The notes beneath the pieces were generated by a model, which saw only the letters and a program-made list of their open reading frames with translations, searched no databases and was not told the origin of the DNA. Shown here one piece after another: positions 11,171 through 22,400 of a stretch of DNA of 64,000 nt (positions are counted from its first letter, which is position 1; each line of letters starts with the position of its first letter). Both the position numbers and the translations under genes were made by a program. Source of the DNA: Staphylotrichum longicolle (Eukaryota; Ascomycota; Sordariomycetes; Sordariales; Chaetomiaceae); contig JAHCVI010000006.1 of NCBI GenBank assembly GCA_019096155.1, forward strand, positions 1,860,001 through 1,924,000. The letters are read 5' to 3'.

Positions 11171-14100
11171 TGTGGCCGGGACAAACACACAGACCACTGT
11201 TCGTGCCACTGCGCCTGCGAGAGCGACTGGCGGGACTGGGTGCACACCTGGTTCGAGCGGGTGGGCAAGGTCATCGTGCTGGACTCGGGCGAGGGGCCAC
11301 GGCTGCCGCGCGGCGGGGTGCTGTGGGCCGAGCGGAGGTTGTCGCTGGCGGCGGCTGCTGCTGCGTCGTCAGAACATGGCGCCACGGAGGAGCAGGAGGC
11401 GGATACCAGCGACAGGTTCGTGGGTGAGCTGCGTCTCGACGGCGGGATCATCAGGGACGGCGAGGCGGTGGCGTTCGTGACGCCCGAGGGCAGGGTCATT
11501 GACATCAACACGGGCAAGGGGATTAGCGAGAGCTTTCCGAAGCTGGATATCTCGTTGTACGCGTCGGATGAGGAGAGGTCTCAGGGGTATCGGGTGGGCT
11601 ATGTGACTTCCCAGGAGGACGTTCTCTTCTACTGGGGTCTGAACAGCGACAGACGGGTTCGGGCGGGGTATTCCTCGACGCAGGACACGTGCGATATTGA
11701 AAAAGTGCAGATTGTGCATCTCGATGGCTCGCCGGTCGAGCCGGAGGAGTATGAGCGGATGATGCGGTTCATGCGGCTGTGGAGGAAGATGGGGTGGACC
11801 ATAGAGGAGACCGACACTGCGATTGTTGGCCTGAACAAGACCACACAAGTTGCGACCGAGGACGACGACGACGACGACGACGACGAGGACAGCGTGACAG
11901 CTGGGTACAAGAACGGACAAACCCCAGGCGCTGGTGTCATCGTGGACGACCCCCATCTCGGCGATATGGTGTCTCTGCTCCACCAGCTTGTCGCCGTCAA
12001 GAAGCTCATCGACATCACCGGCTTCTCGGTGACTGTACTCCTGACGTTCTGGGCCGACATGCCGTTTGCCGGCGAGAAGTCACTGTACTCCAAGACATTC
12101 CTGACGCACAATCTTGTGCGCATGGATCCAGTGTTCCAGCTCGATGCGAACGGCCAGCCCCTGACGGCAGGGCCAAAAATAACCGACCATCTGCCCATCC
12201 TGATGGCAGTTCTGCGCCTCAAGGCGGATGAGATTGCGCTGATCCGCCAGGTCCGAAACATCTCAGACGAGCTTACACTGGCCAACGTGTCGGAGTTGTA
12301 CCGCTTCTCGCAGCTCTTCCGGTTTATGGGTATCAAGATGCAGTTCCTGCCGGACCTAATTGACCTGTTTGGGGACCCATTCGCCAATGGGTCTGCCGAA
12401 GCAACCTTGCGTCTGCTGGAGACGTGGCAGAAGGTGGTTGATAGCGAGTTTACCTTTGCTCAGCTGAACTTTCTCATCCGCGGGCAAGACAACATCGCCC
12501 GTCCGCTAGCACCGACCATTCCACAGACCCTGACTCTCGCAAAGAAGATTACGGATGGCCTGCTCGACATCGACAAGCAGCACCCCGACGTGGTACAGGC
12601 TGATGTGGACAACCAGGCGGTGGTGCTTGCCGACTTCATCCCAGCGCAGTTGGCACTCGTCTTTGCCTCTGACTTGGCCGCCAAGATCAACGATCTGATA
12701 TCAGGCAAATACCTATTTACAACCAATGCGCCGCCGGGACTCACTCTCACAGGCACACCGCCCGACAAGGTCAAATACGTTGAACAGAAGACTGCCACAC
12801 CACCTACGGCACAACTCACCGTCACGGGCATACTGACGGCGGCCGAATATGAGTCTACTCTCGCCCTTTCGGCACATCCGCAGTGGCCCAAGGCCGTTGA
12901 GCGGATCAAAAAACAAGCCGACACTTTCTACAGTCAGAACCTGGCCAGCATCTTCCCGCCTGATGGTGCGGAGACGCTGCTCAAGGGCGATACCCCTGAG
13001 ACAGTGACCACCAAGGGTTTGTACTTTCTGAAGTATTATCTGCCATATTTGCGGTCTCGGTTGGCCACACTCCTGGTTCAGACGACTGTGTCGGATTCGG
13101 TCGGACTGGATCTGAAGCTTGCGTCCTATCTCCTGGTCAGCGTCACTTCGGATTCGGGCAAGAAAGCTCTTGATGAGCTGTTGGCGCTGAAGCCTGCCTC
13201 CAGCAGCGCTAGCCAGAATGGATGGAAAGGGTTCCTGATCCCTCCCTCCATTGACGCCTTCACCTTTCAGGTCACGAGCGACGATGGGGATCCGCCTCCG
13301 ATCGTGCTGGCAGGCAAACCGGTTCCGTTCCCGCACCAGTCGGAAGATCCATCCAACATCTGGACGTCGGAGCCGGTCAACCTGGTAGCTGGAACGCTGT
13401 ACGACTTGCAGCTGACTGGCATCGGCCCTGAGAGTTTGTCCTGGCGCACTGCCACATCCCCGCCAGCTCCTATTCCAGCAACTGCCCTCTTGCCCGCACT
13501 CGCCAGCGACTCCGTGAGAGATGTGCTCACCAAGCTGGCTCGGGCATCCCTGCTCATCCGAGGCTTCAACCTCTCACTCGACGAGATCGCCTACTTCCAC
13601 GAGCACGGCAGCGACTTTGCCTCGGCGGACGGCAACAAAGCGCTGCAAATCGACGCCATCACCCTCGGCACATGGAAGAGGTTGGAGGCATACACGAGCC
13701 TCCGTGATAAGCTCCCTAAGCAGCCCAGGCAACTCATCGACCTCTTCAGCTGGGCCGGCTTGCCCGATTCGGGCGACCCCATCGACGAGATCAACAAGGT
13801 CACGCTCTGGGATAAGGACAAGACACGAACCATCTTGGCCGGCTTCAACGCCCTCGCAGCAGCCAACTTCAAAAACGAACAAGTCCTCGTCCGCCTGGCT
13901 GAGGCGCTGACCTTTGTCTCTAAGACGCAAATCGACACCCCTTCCCTCTTCACCTGGGCCAAGCCCGTCTCGCTCTCAGACAATGCGTACGGCAAGCTCG
14001 ACGCGCAGGCCGACGTCCTCAAAAAGGCCCTGCAGGCTCGCTACAGCGCGACGGAGTGGGAGGCCGCTGCCCGGCCGCTCTTCGATACGCTGCGCAAGAA

Positions 14101-17100
14101 CCAGCGCGACGGGCTCGTGGCGTACCTGCTCGTCGACGAGACGCTCGTGTCGACGGGCATGGTCACCGACGCCGACAGCCTGTTTGAGTACTTCCTCATC
14201 GACTGCCTGATGGGCGCGTGCCTCGAGACGAGCCGCATCAAGCAGGCCATCGCGACGATCCAGCTGTATGTGCAGCGCTGCCTGCTGGGGCTCGAAGCCG
14301 AGGTGGGCGGCGCCAAGCAGGAGGACCTGCTGAGCCGCGAGCGGTGGGACTGGATGAAGCGCTACCGCGTGTGGGAGGCCAACCGGCAGGTGTATCTGTA
14401 CCCGGAGAACTGGATCGTGCCCAGCTTGCGGGACGACAAGTCGCCGTTTTATCTCGACTTTGAGTCGTCGATCCAGCAAAAGGACGTGAGCCTGAGCAAC
14501 GTGGCGGAAAGCTTGAAGGAGTACGTCTACAACTTGGCGTACGTGGCCAACATGAAGGTGTACGGTCTGTTTGTGTTGAACCAGCCCAGCGAGACGGTCA
14601 AGCCGGCCGTGTTGCTGGCTGCCAGGCGCATGAACGCGCCGTTCGACTGGTACACGCGCGAGTATTCGGCGGCAGGGACGTGGACGCCGTGGGTGAAGAT
14701 GCCTGTCGACATCCCCAACTACGACCCGGACGACGAGAACGGCAATAGTCAGGGGTCTGGCTCCTATGTCAGCCCGGCCATGTGGCAGGGCCACCCCATC
14801 ATCTTCTTTCTCCAGATGGTGCAGAAGCAGGTGCCACGGCCCGACGACCACACCAAGTCGTCGATGCAGCGGCTCAACGACGACGACCCCAGCACCAACA
14901 AGCCGGTGCCCATGAACGAACTGCGCCTCGGCTTTACCATGTACAAGAACGGCAAGTGGACGTCGAAACAGCTGTCGCAAGACTCGCTGCGGCACAGGGC
15001 CCGCCTGTTCCTCATGTGGGACCCCAAGACGACCAACTTGCCCGAGGCTCAGCGGAGGCAGATCAAGACATACCCGCCGCCGGACCAGTCCGGGTACCAG
15101 ATGTATCCGAGGACGATCAGTGATTCCGAGATCCGGGTTGACGTCGTTCACCGTGATGCCCTGCTGAACTCGGGGGCCGGGCAGACGTCGCCTGAGAGCT
15201 ACAACATCGGGTATTTTACCTTTCTCAGCGGCTCCGTGTCCCATGCCATTAATGGCTACGGCGGAGGTACTATCCCCGTGCAGACCAAGTTCCAGTACAC
15301 GCTCACGGGAGAGGGCAAGGCCGAGATGCACTCGTTCCAAGCCACCGACGCCGCCACGCAGCCGCCCCTTTACTCCCAGCTGCCCCTCGTTCGGTATGAC
15401 CAGCTGCCCGGTCCCATTTCCAAGTCGTCGATACTGCTCACCAATTCGTCTTCATACGTCTTCAACCACACCTTCGTCGACCCCCTCCAGAAACACATCA
15501 GCCCGGTCAACAGCGCCAAATCGGTGAAGGACCTGTATGTGCAGTTCGCCGCCATGTCGGCCGCTGCCGATTCTGCAGGGGACGATCCCTTTGGCCAGAC
15601 CAAGGACGGGTACAACGAACTCGTCAGCCCCTACGCGCTGTACAACTGGGAGTTTGGCCTCCACACGCCCATGGCCCTCATCGACGCGCTTCTCCAGGCG
15701 CAGCAGTTTGACGACGCGCTGGCGATTGCGCACACCATCTTCGACCCGAGTGCTGTCGGCGCCGCCTCGGACACGTCGGGCGACAACTCCAAGTACTGGA
15801 AGTTCCAGCCGTTCAAGGCCCTGGCCAACTCGGACGCCAAGGAGACTCTCGAAAAGATGTTTCTGCAGCTCGCCCCGCAGGCCGAGGACCCGGCCGTGAC
15901 AGCCTGGCGCGACGACCCCTTCTCGCCGCACGCCGTGGCGCGCAACCGGCCCGTCGCGTACATGAAGTGCGTGGCCATGAAGTACATCGAGATCATGATC
16001 GCGTACGGCGACTACTACTTCCGGCAGAACAGCCTCGAGACGATCCCCAATGCCATCCAGTGCTACGTCGTCGCCTCTCACGTCTACGGACCCAAGGGCC
16101 AGAAGATCCCCAGGCGCGGCAAGAAAAAAGCCGAGACGTATGCCTCGCTGCTCAACAGGTGGGACGCCTTTGGCAACGCCGTCGTCCAGCTCGAGCTCGA
16201 GTTCCCCTTCTCGAACCAGACCTCTCTCCCGATCGGCTCGAGCAACGGCATCCAGGGGTTCGCCAACGTCTTTGGCTTTGCCACGTCCCTGTACTTCTGC
16301 ATCCCCGACAACCCCAAGCTCCGCCAGCTGCGCGACACCATCGACGACCGCCTCTACAAGATCCGCAACTGCATGGACATCAACGGCGTGGTGCGCCACC
16401 TGCCCCTGTGGGACCCACCCATCGACCCGGCCCTGCTCGTCGCCGCCACGGCCCAGGGCCTCAGCATCGACACGGTGCTCAACGACCTCAGCGGGCCCAT
16501 GCCCAACTACCGCTTCCAGCTGCTCCTCCAAAAGGCCACCGAGATGTGCGCCGAGCTCAAGAGCCTGGGCGCCGGCCTGCTCGCCGCCAAGGAGAAGCGC
16601 GACGCCGAGTCCCTGGCGGTGCTCCGCGCCGGGCACGAGACCGTCATGGCCGGCCTCACGCTCGACGTGCGCAACCGGCAGCTCGACGAGGCCAGCGCCA
16701 CGCTCGACCAGCTGCTGCATCTGCGCCTGGGCCCCGTGTACAAGCTGCAGTACTACAAGTTCCTGTTTGGCAACATGGATCCGCCACCGGGGGAGGGGGA
16801 CGAGTTCGACGAGATTGCGAACCCGAGCCTCAAGGCGCCGAATGCGGAGGGCGAGCTGCTGCTCAACGACCAGGAGCAGGAGGAAGTGCAAAAGTCGCTG
16901 GCGGCGCAGAACTGGAACATTGCCGTTGGCGCGGTCGAGACGCTCGCCGCGGTGTTCCACGCGTGGCCCACGGCCGAGGCGTCGGCCAAGCCCATGGGCG
17001 TGGGCGCGGGCCTACACTGGGGTGGTCTGAACTTGGGCAATGCCACGTCCGCCGTGGCTCGGGGCTTGCAAATCTACGCGACGTACCTCGCCAACTCGGC

Positions 17101-18750
17101 GGCCAATGCCGGGAGGAAGGGCGGGCTGCTTAGACAGCTGCAGGACCGTATCTTCCAGGCCAACTCGCTTGGGCTGGAGCTGAAGAACATTGACAGACAG
17201 ATCGCCACGCAGAGATTGCGGGTTTCGACGGCGCAGAAGGAGATTTCGAACCAGGAGAAGGCGCTGGATCAGGTACGTCCGGAACGAGGTTGGAACCAGG
17301 AGTCGTGCAGTGCTAACCCGTCCTGCCTTCCCACAGATCACGGCAGTTGAAGACTTCCTGCGCACCAAATACACCAACACAGAGCTGTACGGCTGGCTCG
17401 AGGGCCAGACCAAGAGCCTGTACCAGCAGTCGTACAACCTAGCCTTTGACCTGGCCAAGCGCGCCGAAACGGCTTTCCGCTTCGAGCGCCCGCAGAATGC
17501 GTCCACCGAGTACATCCGCATGGGCTACTGGACCAACGCGCGAGACGGGCTTCTGGCAGGCGAGCAGCTTTTCCTGGGCCTCAAGCGTCTCGAAGCGGCG
17601 TATCAAGGTACGGTTCCTCCTTAACGTCCTCCTTCTCCCTGCCTCCCAGCTAACCATCTCTCTTCCCCTTGCCCCTTCCACAGAAGGACCCGGCCACGAC
17701 TTTGAACTGACCAAAGCCGTCTCCATCCGCCAACTCTTCCCCCTCGCCCTCGTCGACTTCCGTGAGACGGGCACCTTCGAGGTCTCCCTGCCCGAGATCC
17801 TCTTCGACATGGACTGCCCCGGCCACTACATGCGGCGCATCTCCTCGGTCGCCGTGACCATCCCCTGCGTCGTCGGGCCCTACACCTCGGTGTCCTGCAC
17901 CGTGCGCCTGCTCGAGCACGCCATCCGTACCACGCCCCGCGCCGCCAGCAAGGCCGACTACCCCAGACAATCCGACTCCGGCGGCGGCGGCGGCGACGGC
18001 AACGACGACGACCGCTTCACGGTCCTCCGCGTGCCCATCTCCGCCACGGCGCTCTCCTCGGCCCAGAGCGACACGGGCCGCCACGAGATCGCCCTGACGG
18101 ACCGGTACCGGCCCTTCGAGGGCGCGGGCGTCGTCAGCCGATGGCGCTTCCAGCTGCCCGACACGTTCCGCGCCTTCGACTACGGCACCATCTCCGACGT
18201 GGTCATGCAGATCCGGTACACGGCGCTGGACGGCGGGGACAGGCTGCGCGAGGTGGCGGCGGGCGCGGTGGAGGACTACGTGGCGCGGCAGGAGGCGACG
18301 GGGAGCGAGGGTGAGGGGCTGTACATGTTCTTTGATCTGCGGGCGGATTTTGCGAGCGAGTGGTATGCGGCGTTTGGGTCGGCGGGGGGCAGTGGGCTGC
18401 AGCAGGAGCGGGAGCTCAAGTTGGATGATGTGTACGCGCGGTTGCCGGTGTTTACGCGGGGGACGGCGCCGGACAAGATCCTGGCGTTGTCGGCGGTGGT
18501 GATGGGGCGTGAGCCGTTGGCCGCGGACGGGGTGACACTGGCACAGGTAGGCGCGGATGGGAGTGACCAGACTACGGCGACCTTTGGGCCGGGCAGGGGG
18601 GGGGGGGATAATCTGCTTGGCGTCGTCAGTGATGAGACGCGGGGGATGCCCATGCCCATGACCAACTGGCGGTTGAGGGTCAAGGGGCCGAGTGCAAACG
18701 TCGACAGGCTGTGGATGGTGGTGCGGTACGCGTTGACGGGACGTCGTTGA
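9023..18750 (+). CDS. TcA-type toxin subunit (pore-forming injector), three exons
   Basis: Relative of bacterial TcA (TcdA/TccAB) proteins, which pentamerise, bind cells and form the channel through which the TcB-TcC payload passes. Exons 9023-17272, 17337-17607 and 17684-18750 encode about 3,195 residues; bacterial TcAs have about 2,300-2,500. The introns of 64 and 76 bp have GTACGT and GTACGG donors, and a CTAAC branch site is clear in the first. Recognisable parts: VRP1-like segment with a Cys-Glu-Cys-Ser-Asp-Cys motif near residue 357; Cys-rich inserts near 560 and 705-735; a Ser run near 710; an Asp run near 950; neuraminidase-like region starting near 1,796; the Tyr-Asn-Trp-Glu block near 2,207; and a C-terminal TcB-binding-type domain in exon 3. 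The ATG at 9023 follows a CACC context. The extra length comes mainly from low-complexity and Cys-rich insertions. The frame is intact. A G run at about 18597-18607 is a place where sequence errors could occur. Confidence 0.88.
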
Positions 18751-18985
18751 GGCAGGGTGGCAGATGGGCGGATACTTCAGTTGGCGTTACAAGATATTCA
18801 TGAAATGTGTCAATCGTGTGCATGAGGTGATTTTCATGTGGAGTTGAGTTCTCAAGTGGACAAGGGAAGAGTTTCGAGAGGTGACCATCACCATGATGTC
18901 CTCTCTCCTCGAGACCTGTTATCGCCATCACCAAAGATGCTTTCATTATTTTTCAACTCCTAGCGCTTTGGAAAGAGAAAGGGAA
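18751..18985. other. 3' flank of the TcA gene
   Basis: Ordinary-looking non-coding sequence between the TcA stop codon and the hairpin-rich element that follows. I see no open frame or repeat worth calling. Confidence 0.5.
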
Positions 18986-19041
18986 CCCAACGAACGCCCC
19001 TTTAGTTGGGGTATATATACAACTTCTCGCACACAACCAAA

Positions 19042-19326
19042 TGTCCCCCCGCTTTGGCATGGCCTAGCGGGGGAGACGCAAACACGGGGAAATTCTCCCC
19101 GAAGCGACAAGGCTGCCCCTCGAAACGAGGGAGCGCCTGTTCGACTCCGAAATGGGGCGGATAAAAAACGGAGACTCCAAGGGGCTCAACGCAAAGGTGG
19201 GAGGACCGCACACAGGCCCCTGCCCTAAGCACAACAACAGAACTAGTAAAACTCGAAAGAGGGTTTTCGTAGCTGGCCAACTCCCCGCGTGAGGGGAGTT
19301 GGCCGGTGAGCTTTTGGGACTCTTTT
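19042..19326 (+). ncRNA. Candidate RNA polymerase III transcript with many hairpins
   Basis: A non-coding stretch with strong stems: 19046-19053/19066-19073 (8 bp), 19085-19090/19096-19101, 19117-19122/19126-19131 (loop AAA), 19248-19254/19261-19267 and a perfect 12-bp stem 19275-19286/19293-19304 with loop GCGTGA. TGGCCTAGCGG at 19060-19070 fits the Pol III A-box consensus and TGTTCGACTCC at 19138-19148 fits the B box, 78 bp apart. TATATATA lies at 19012-19019, and T4 runs at 19312-19315 and 19323-19326 could end transcription. It does not fold as a tRNA because there is no T stem. I could not match it to SRP RNA, RNase P/MRP RNA, 5S rRNA or a self-cleaving ribozyme. The predicted transcript is about 270-285 nt. 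A tRNA-derived SINE is the main alternative. Confidence 0.4.
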
Positions 19327-19413
19327 ATTCTTCCCTCATGTCATGTGAACTTGTCTGGCCCTTGACACAATCTGGTATTCCAATCAGCAACCGAGTGACC
19401 CTCTCCCACAACT

Positions 19414-22400
19414 CTACAACAACCAGTAATCTGGCTCCCTGCGTTCTGGCCCATCGAGCCACCTATCCAGCTTCTCCATCAACTCTTTGTTTCCATCAGT
19501 CAGTGGCCGCGGATAATTTTTCAGTATTTCTCTTGTCCTCCGCGCGGTCTCCTTGGCTTGCCGCATCGTCTCCTCCAAGTCGAGCCGTTCCTGGTTTGCC
19601 GCCTTTGCGTTGGTCGCGATCTGATGCATCATGACCTTCTCTCTCAAGCTCAGCGCTGCTATGCCGGGTGCTCTTGAAAAGAGAACAGCCGGGTCGAGAA
19701 AACAATGCAACTTCTCAAACCTGGCAACCTGCTCGTGCAACCACCTCTGGGTGCCCGAGACATCGCCCTCGAGGCAGTCAGCCGGGGACAGCACCTGCCC
19801 AGTCTCGACTAGCTTAATGACAGACCTCGCAGCCTCTGCTAGGTCGTCCAGTTCGAGGTAGCACGTGGCAAATTTGAGGTGCGCGTAGCAGAGGTCCATC
19901 TTGGGCACCCCGACGCCCTGGTGCAGCCTCCACCACTCCTTGAGGTGGGTCAGCCCCTTTTTGTAGTCGGGCTGCGCGGCCCTCGTCACGGCCAGCGTGT
20001 ACGAGTACATGTGCAGCTCGGCCAGCTTTTGCCATCCCGTGCCCGTGGTCGAGCTGAGCGCCTCCCTCGCGATCTCGGTTCGGATCGTCTTTGCCGCGCC
20101 GGCCGTGTCCCCGGAAAACATGCGCATCCCAGACTCCAAACCGCGGAACTGAGACTGTATGCCGTCCAGATCCACGCCTGGGGTAATACAGCGCTTCTTG
20201 TTGGCTCCGGCCGTCATGAGCTGGGTCATGTATTCCACCACCCTGTTTATCTTTTGTTGCTGTCCTTCTTCCCCCGCACCTTGCCCATCTTCTCCACTGC
20301 CTTCGCCAGTTTTCTCATCCCCTGACTGCCGTGGAGCTGTTCTTTCTTCACTCGTGCTGGGTCCGTCTCCTCCCGAGCCACCTCGGGGGCCGCTGTCGCC
20401 GCCCGTTCTTCGATCTCGGGTGTCCTGGAATATCAACGCTGCGTCCACATCCTCAACAATATCTTGGAACACGCTCAGAACCGGAGCATCCAATATCGCC
20501 TTTGCAAACGCCCCAAATCTTGCCACAGCCTCTGGCTCCCTCTCCAGGGCAAACGCAATCTGATCCCTCATCGTCACCATCCCTACGAGGTCCTTGTACT
20601 CGGTCATCATCCTCGCAAAGCCACCCATGATCCCGCCAGACAGACCACTTCCCCCGGCACCACCACCGCCGCCCGTTTCCCAAAACTCCATTGCCCCCTT
20701 CAACACACCCTGCAGCTGCCTCGTGTCCACGGTCCCGTCCCGCACCGCCAACCGCACCACCACCCCTCCCCACGCCTGCAGCGACTGCGAGTGCCACCTC
20801 CTTATGATGTTCAACATGCCTTGATCGTCAGTCTGCGGGTCCGTCTCCAGATGCTTCTCGTACAGCCCCTTGGCCACCGCCAAATCCGCAACCTCCTCCT
20901 CCGCCGTCGCCGCCGCCGCATGCATCAGCTGCAAGTACGACACCTCGTCCGGCGCCGTCATCGCCTCCCCCTCCCCGCCACCCGCCCGCACCGCCTCCTG
21001 GTGCGCCTTCCACCTCTCCACGACCGCCAGCGCCGCCCCGACCAGCGCCGCCCGCGCGCTCGCCGGCGACTGCAGCACATCCGTCTGGATCTTCCACAGC
21101 GTCCACGTGTACGACAGGACGGCGTGCAGGTCCGCGCGCGTGGGCACGCCGTCCTCCCGCAGCAGGTCCACCGCCATGTGCGCCTGGAGGAGGTACGCGG
21201 CGACGTGCGGCGCCATCATGCGGGCCTGGCGCGGCCCGGACCACGCGACGCCCGTGACGAGGCGGTAGGCGCAGTCGAAGAGGGAGAGGCCCATGCGCGG
21301 GACTTCTTCTTCGGGGTTGCCGTCGGCGACGGCCCAGGCCAGGGCGGCGTTGCGCCAGTTGTGCAGGTGGTCCTCGTGCTGCGGGACGGGGGAGCCGTCC
21401 CAGACGAGGCGGGCCCAGTCCACGGTGCCGCGCGTCTTGTAGTCCGGGTCCCAGAGGAGGGCCGCGCGGACGAAGGCGAAGCGGGCGTTGGCCCAGGACT
21501 CGGGGGAGTGTGTGGCGCGGGCGAGGAGGGTGCACAGCGGGTGGATGTGGTAGGCGGGGAGGGTGGCGCCGGATTTCTTGGTGATGGTGGCGTGGTTGAG
21601 GATGCCGGCTTGGATGAGCTTGGTTTCGATGCCCGGCCAGTGGGTGCGGAGGGTGCGCGCCATCTGCGCATCGTAGACGACGTCGCGCCACTCGTCCGAC
21701 AGCCAGTTGCCGATGGTGCCTTCTTGGAAGTATTTGGATGCGAAGAGGGTGAGGAACCAGTAGTACACGTTCAAGTCCTTGGGCATGATGTTCCAAAAGG
21801 GGGCGAATTGGTTCACCTTGATGAGCGTTGCATTGAAGTCGATGAATGACGGCAGGACGAAGGCCCCCTCGAGCGTGGTAAGGAATCGGGACTGCCATAC
21901 GCCTTCTTTAGACTCCATATGTTTCTTTGCTGTCTCGCATACACCGTAGAGAAGCGTATTCAGTAGAGCCTGGCCGTTGTAGTTCACGCTTTTCAGCTCC
22001 GGGACAAGGAACTGAATCACTTCCGGGTTGCCTTCGAGAAGAATGGCTACACGGCGTAACGAGTCAATGTTTTCTCGGTGAGACCAGAGTTCGGGCAGCT
22101 CCCGGTTGGATCCAAATGACAACTCCTGAAACAGGTTCACCGAATCCAAGACCGACAGTCCAGGGAGACGGTACTTGTGGCGATCGGAGGGAATGTTGGC
22201 AATCGAGGTCCTGTCCAACCGAGACGCGACGATAACCATCGAGTCGTTGCTAGTGATTGCATCGATCAAGGCCCGCAGTTCTCCATAGAGCTCAGGTGAG
22301 CATGATACCTGGTCCAAGAGAACCGACGTGTCAAAGACCTCGGCGCTGTCAAGCACGACGAGATATCTCCCGGTCCGGAGCTTGTTAATGACCGCCGCCT

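Noticed and set aside
13976..17133. Very long open frames antisense or in alternative frames to TcA (for example 13976-15340 and 15452-16960 minus, 15967-17133 plus)
   Set aside because: They mirror the high-GC third positions of the TcA coding strand, lack domains and often lack ATG starts.
19042..19326. tRNA, group I intron, hammerhead, HDV-like ribozyme, RNase P/MRP or SRP RNA
   Set aside because: No T stem or acceptor pairing, no P7/G-site core, no CUGAUGA box, and no convincing match to conserved elements of the other RNAs.
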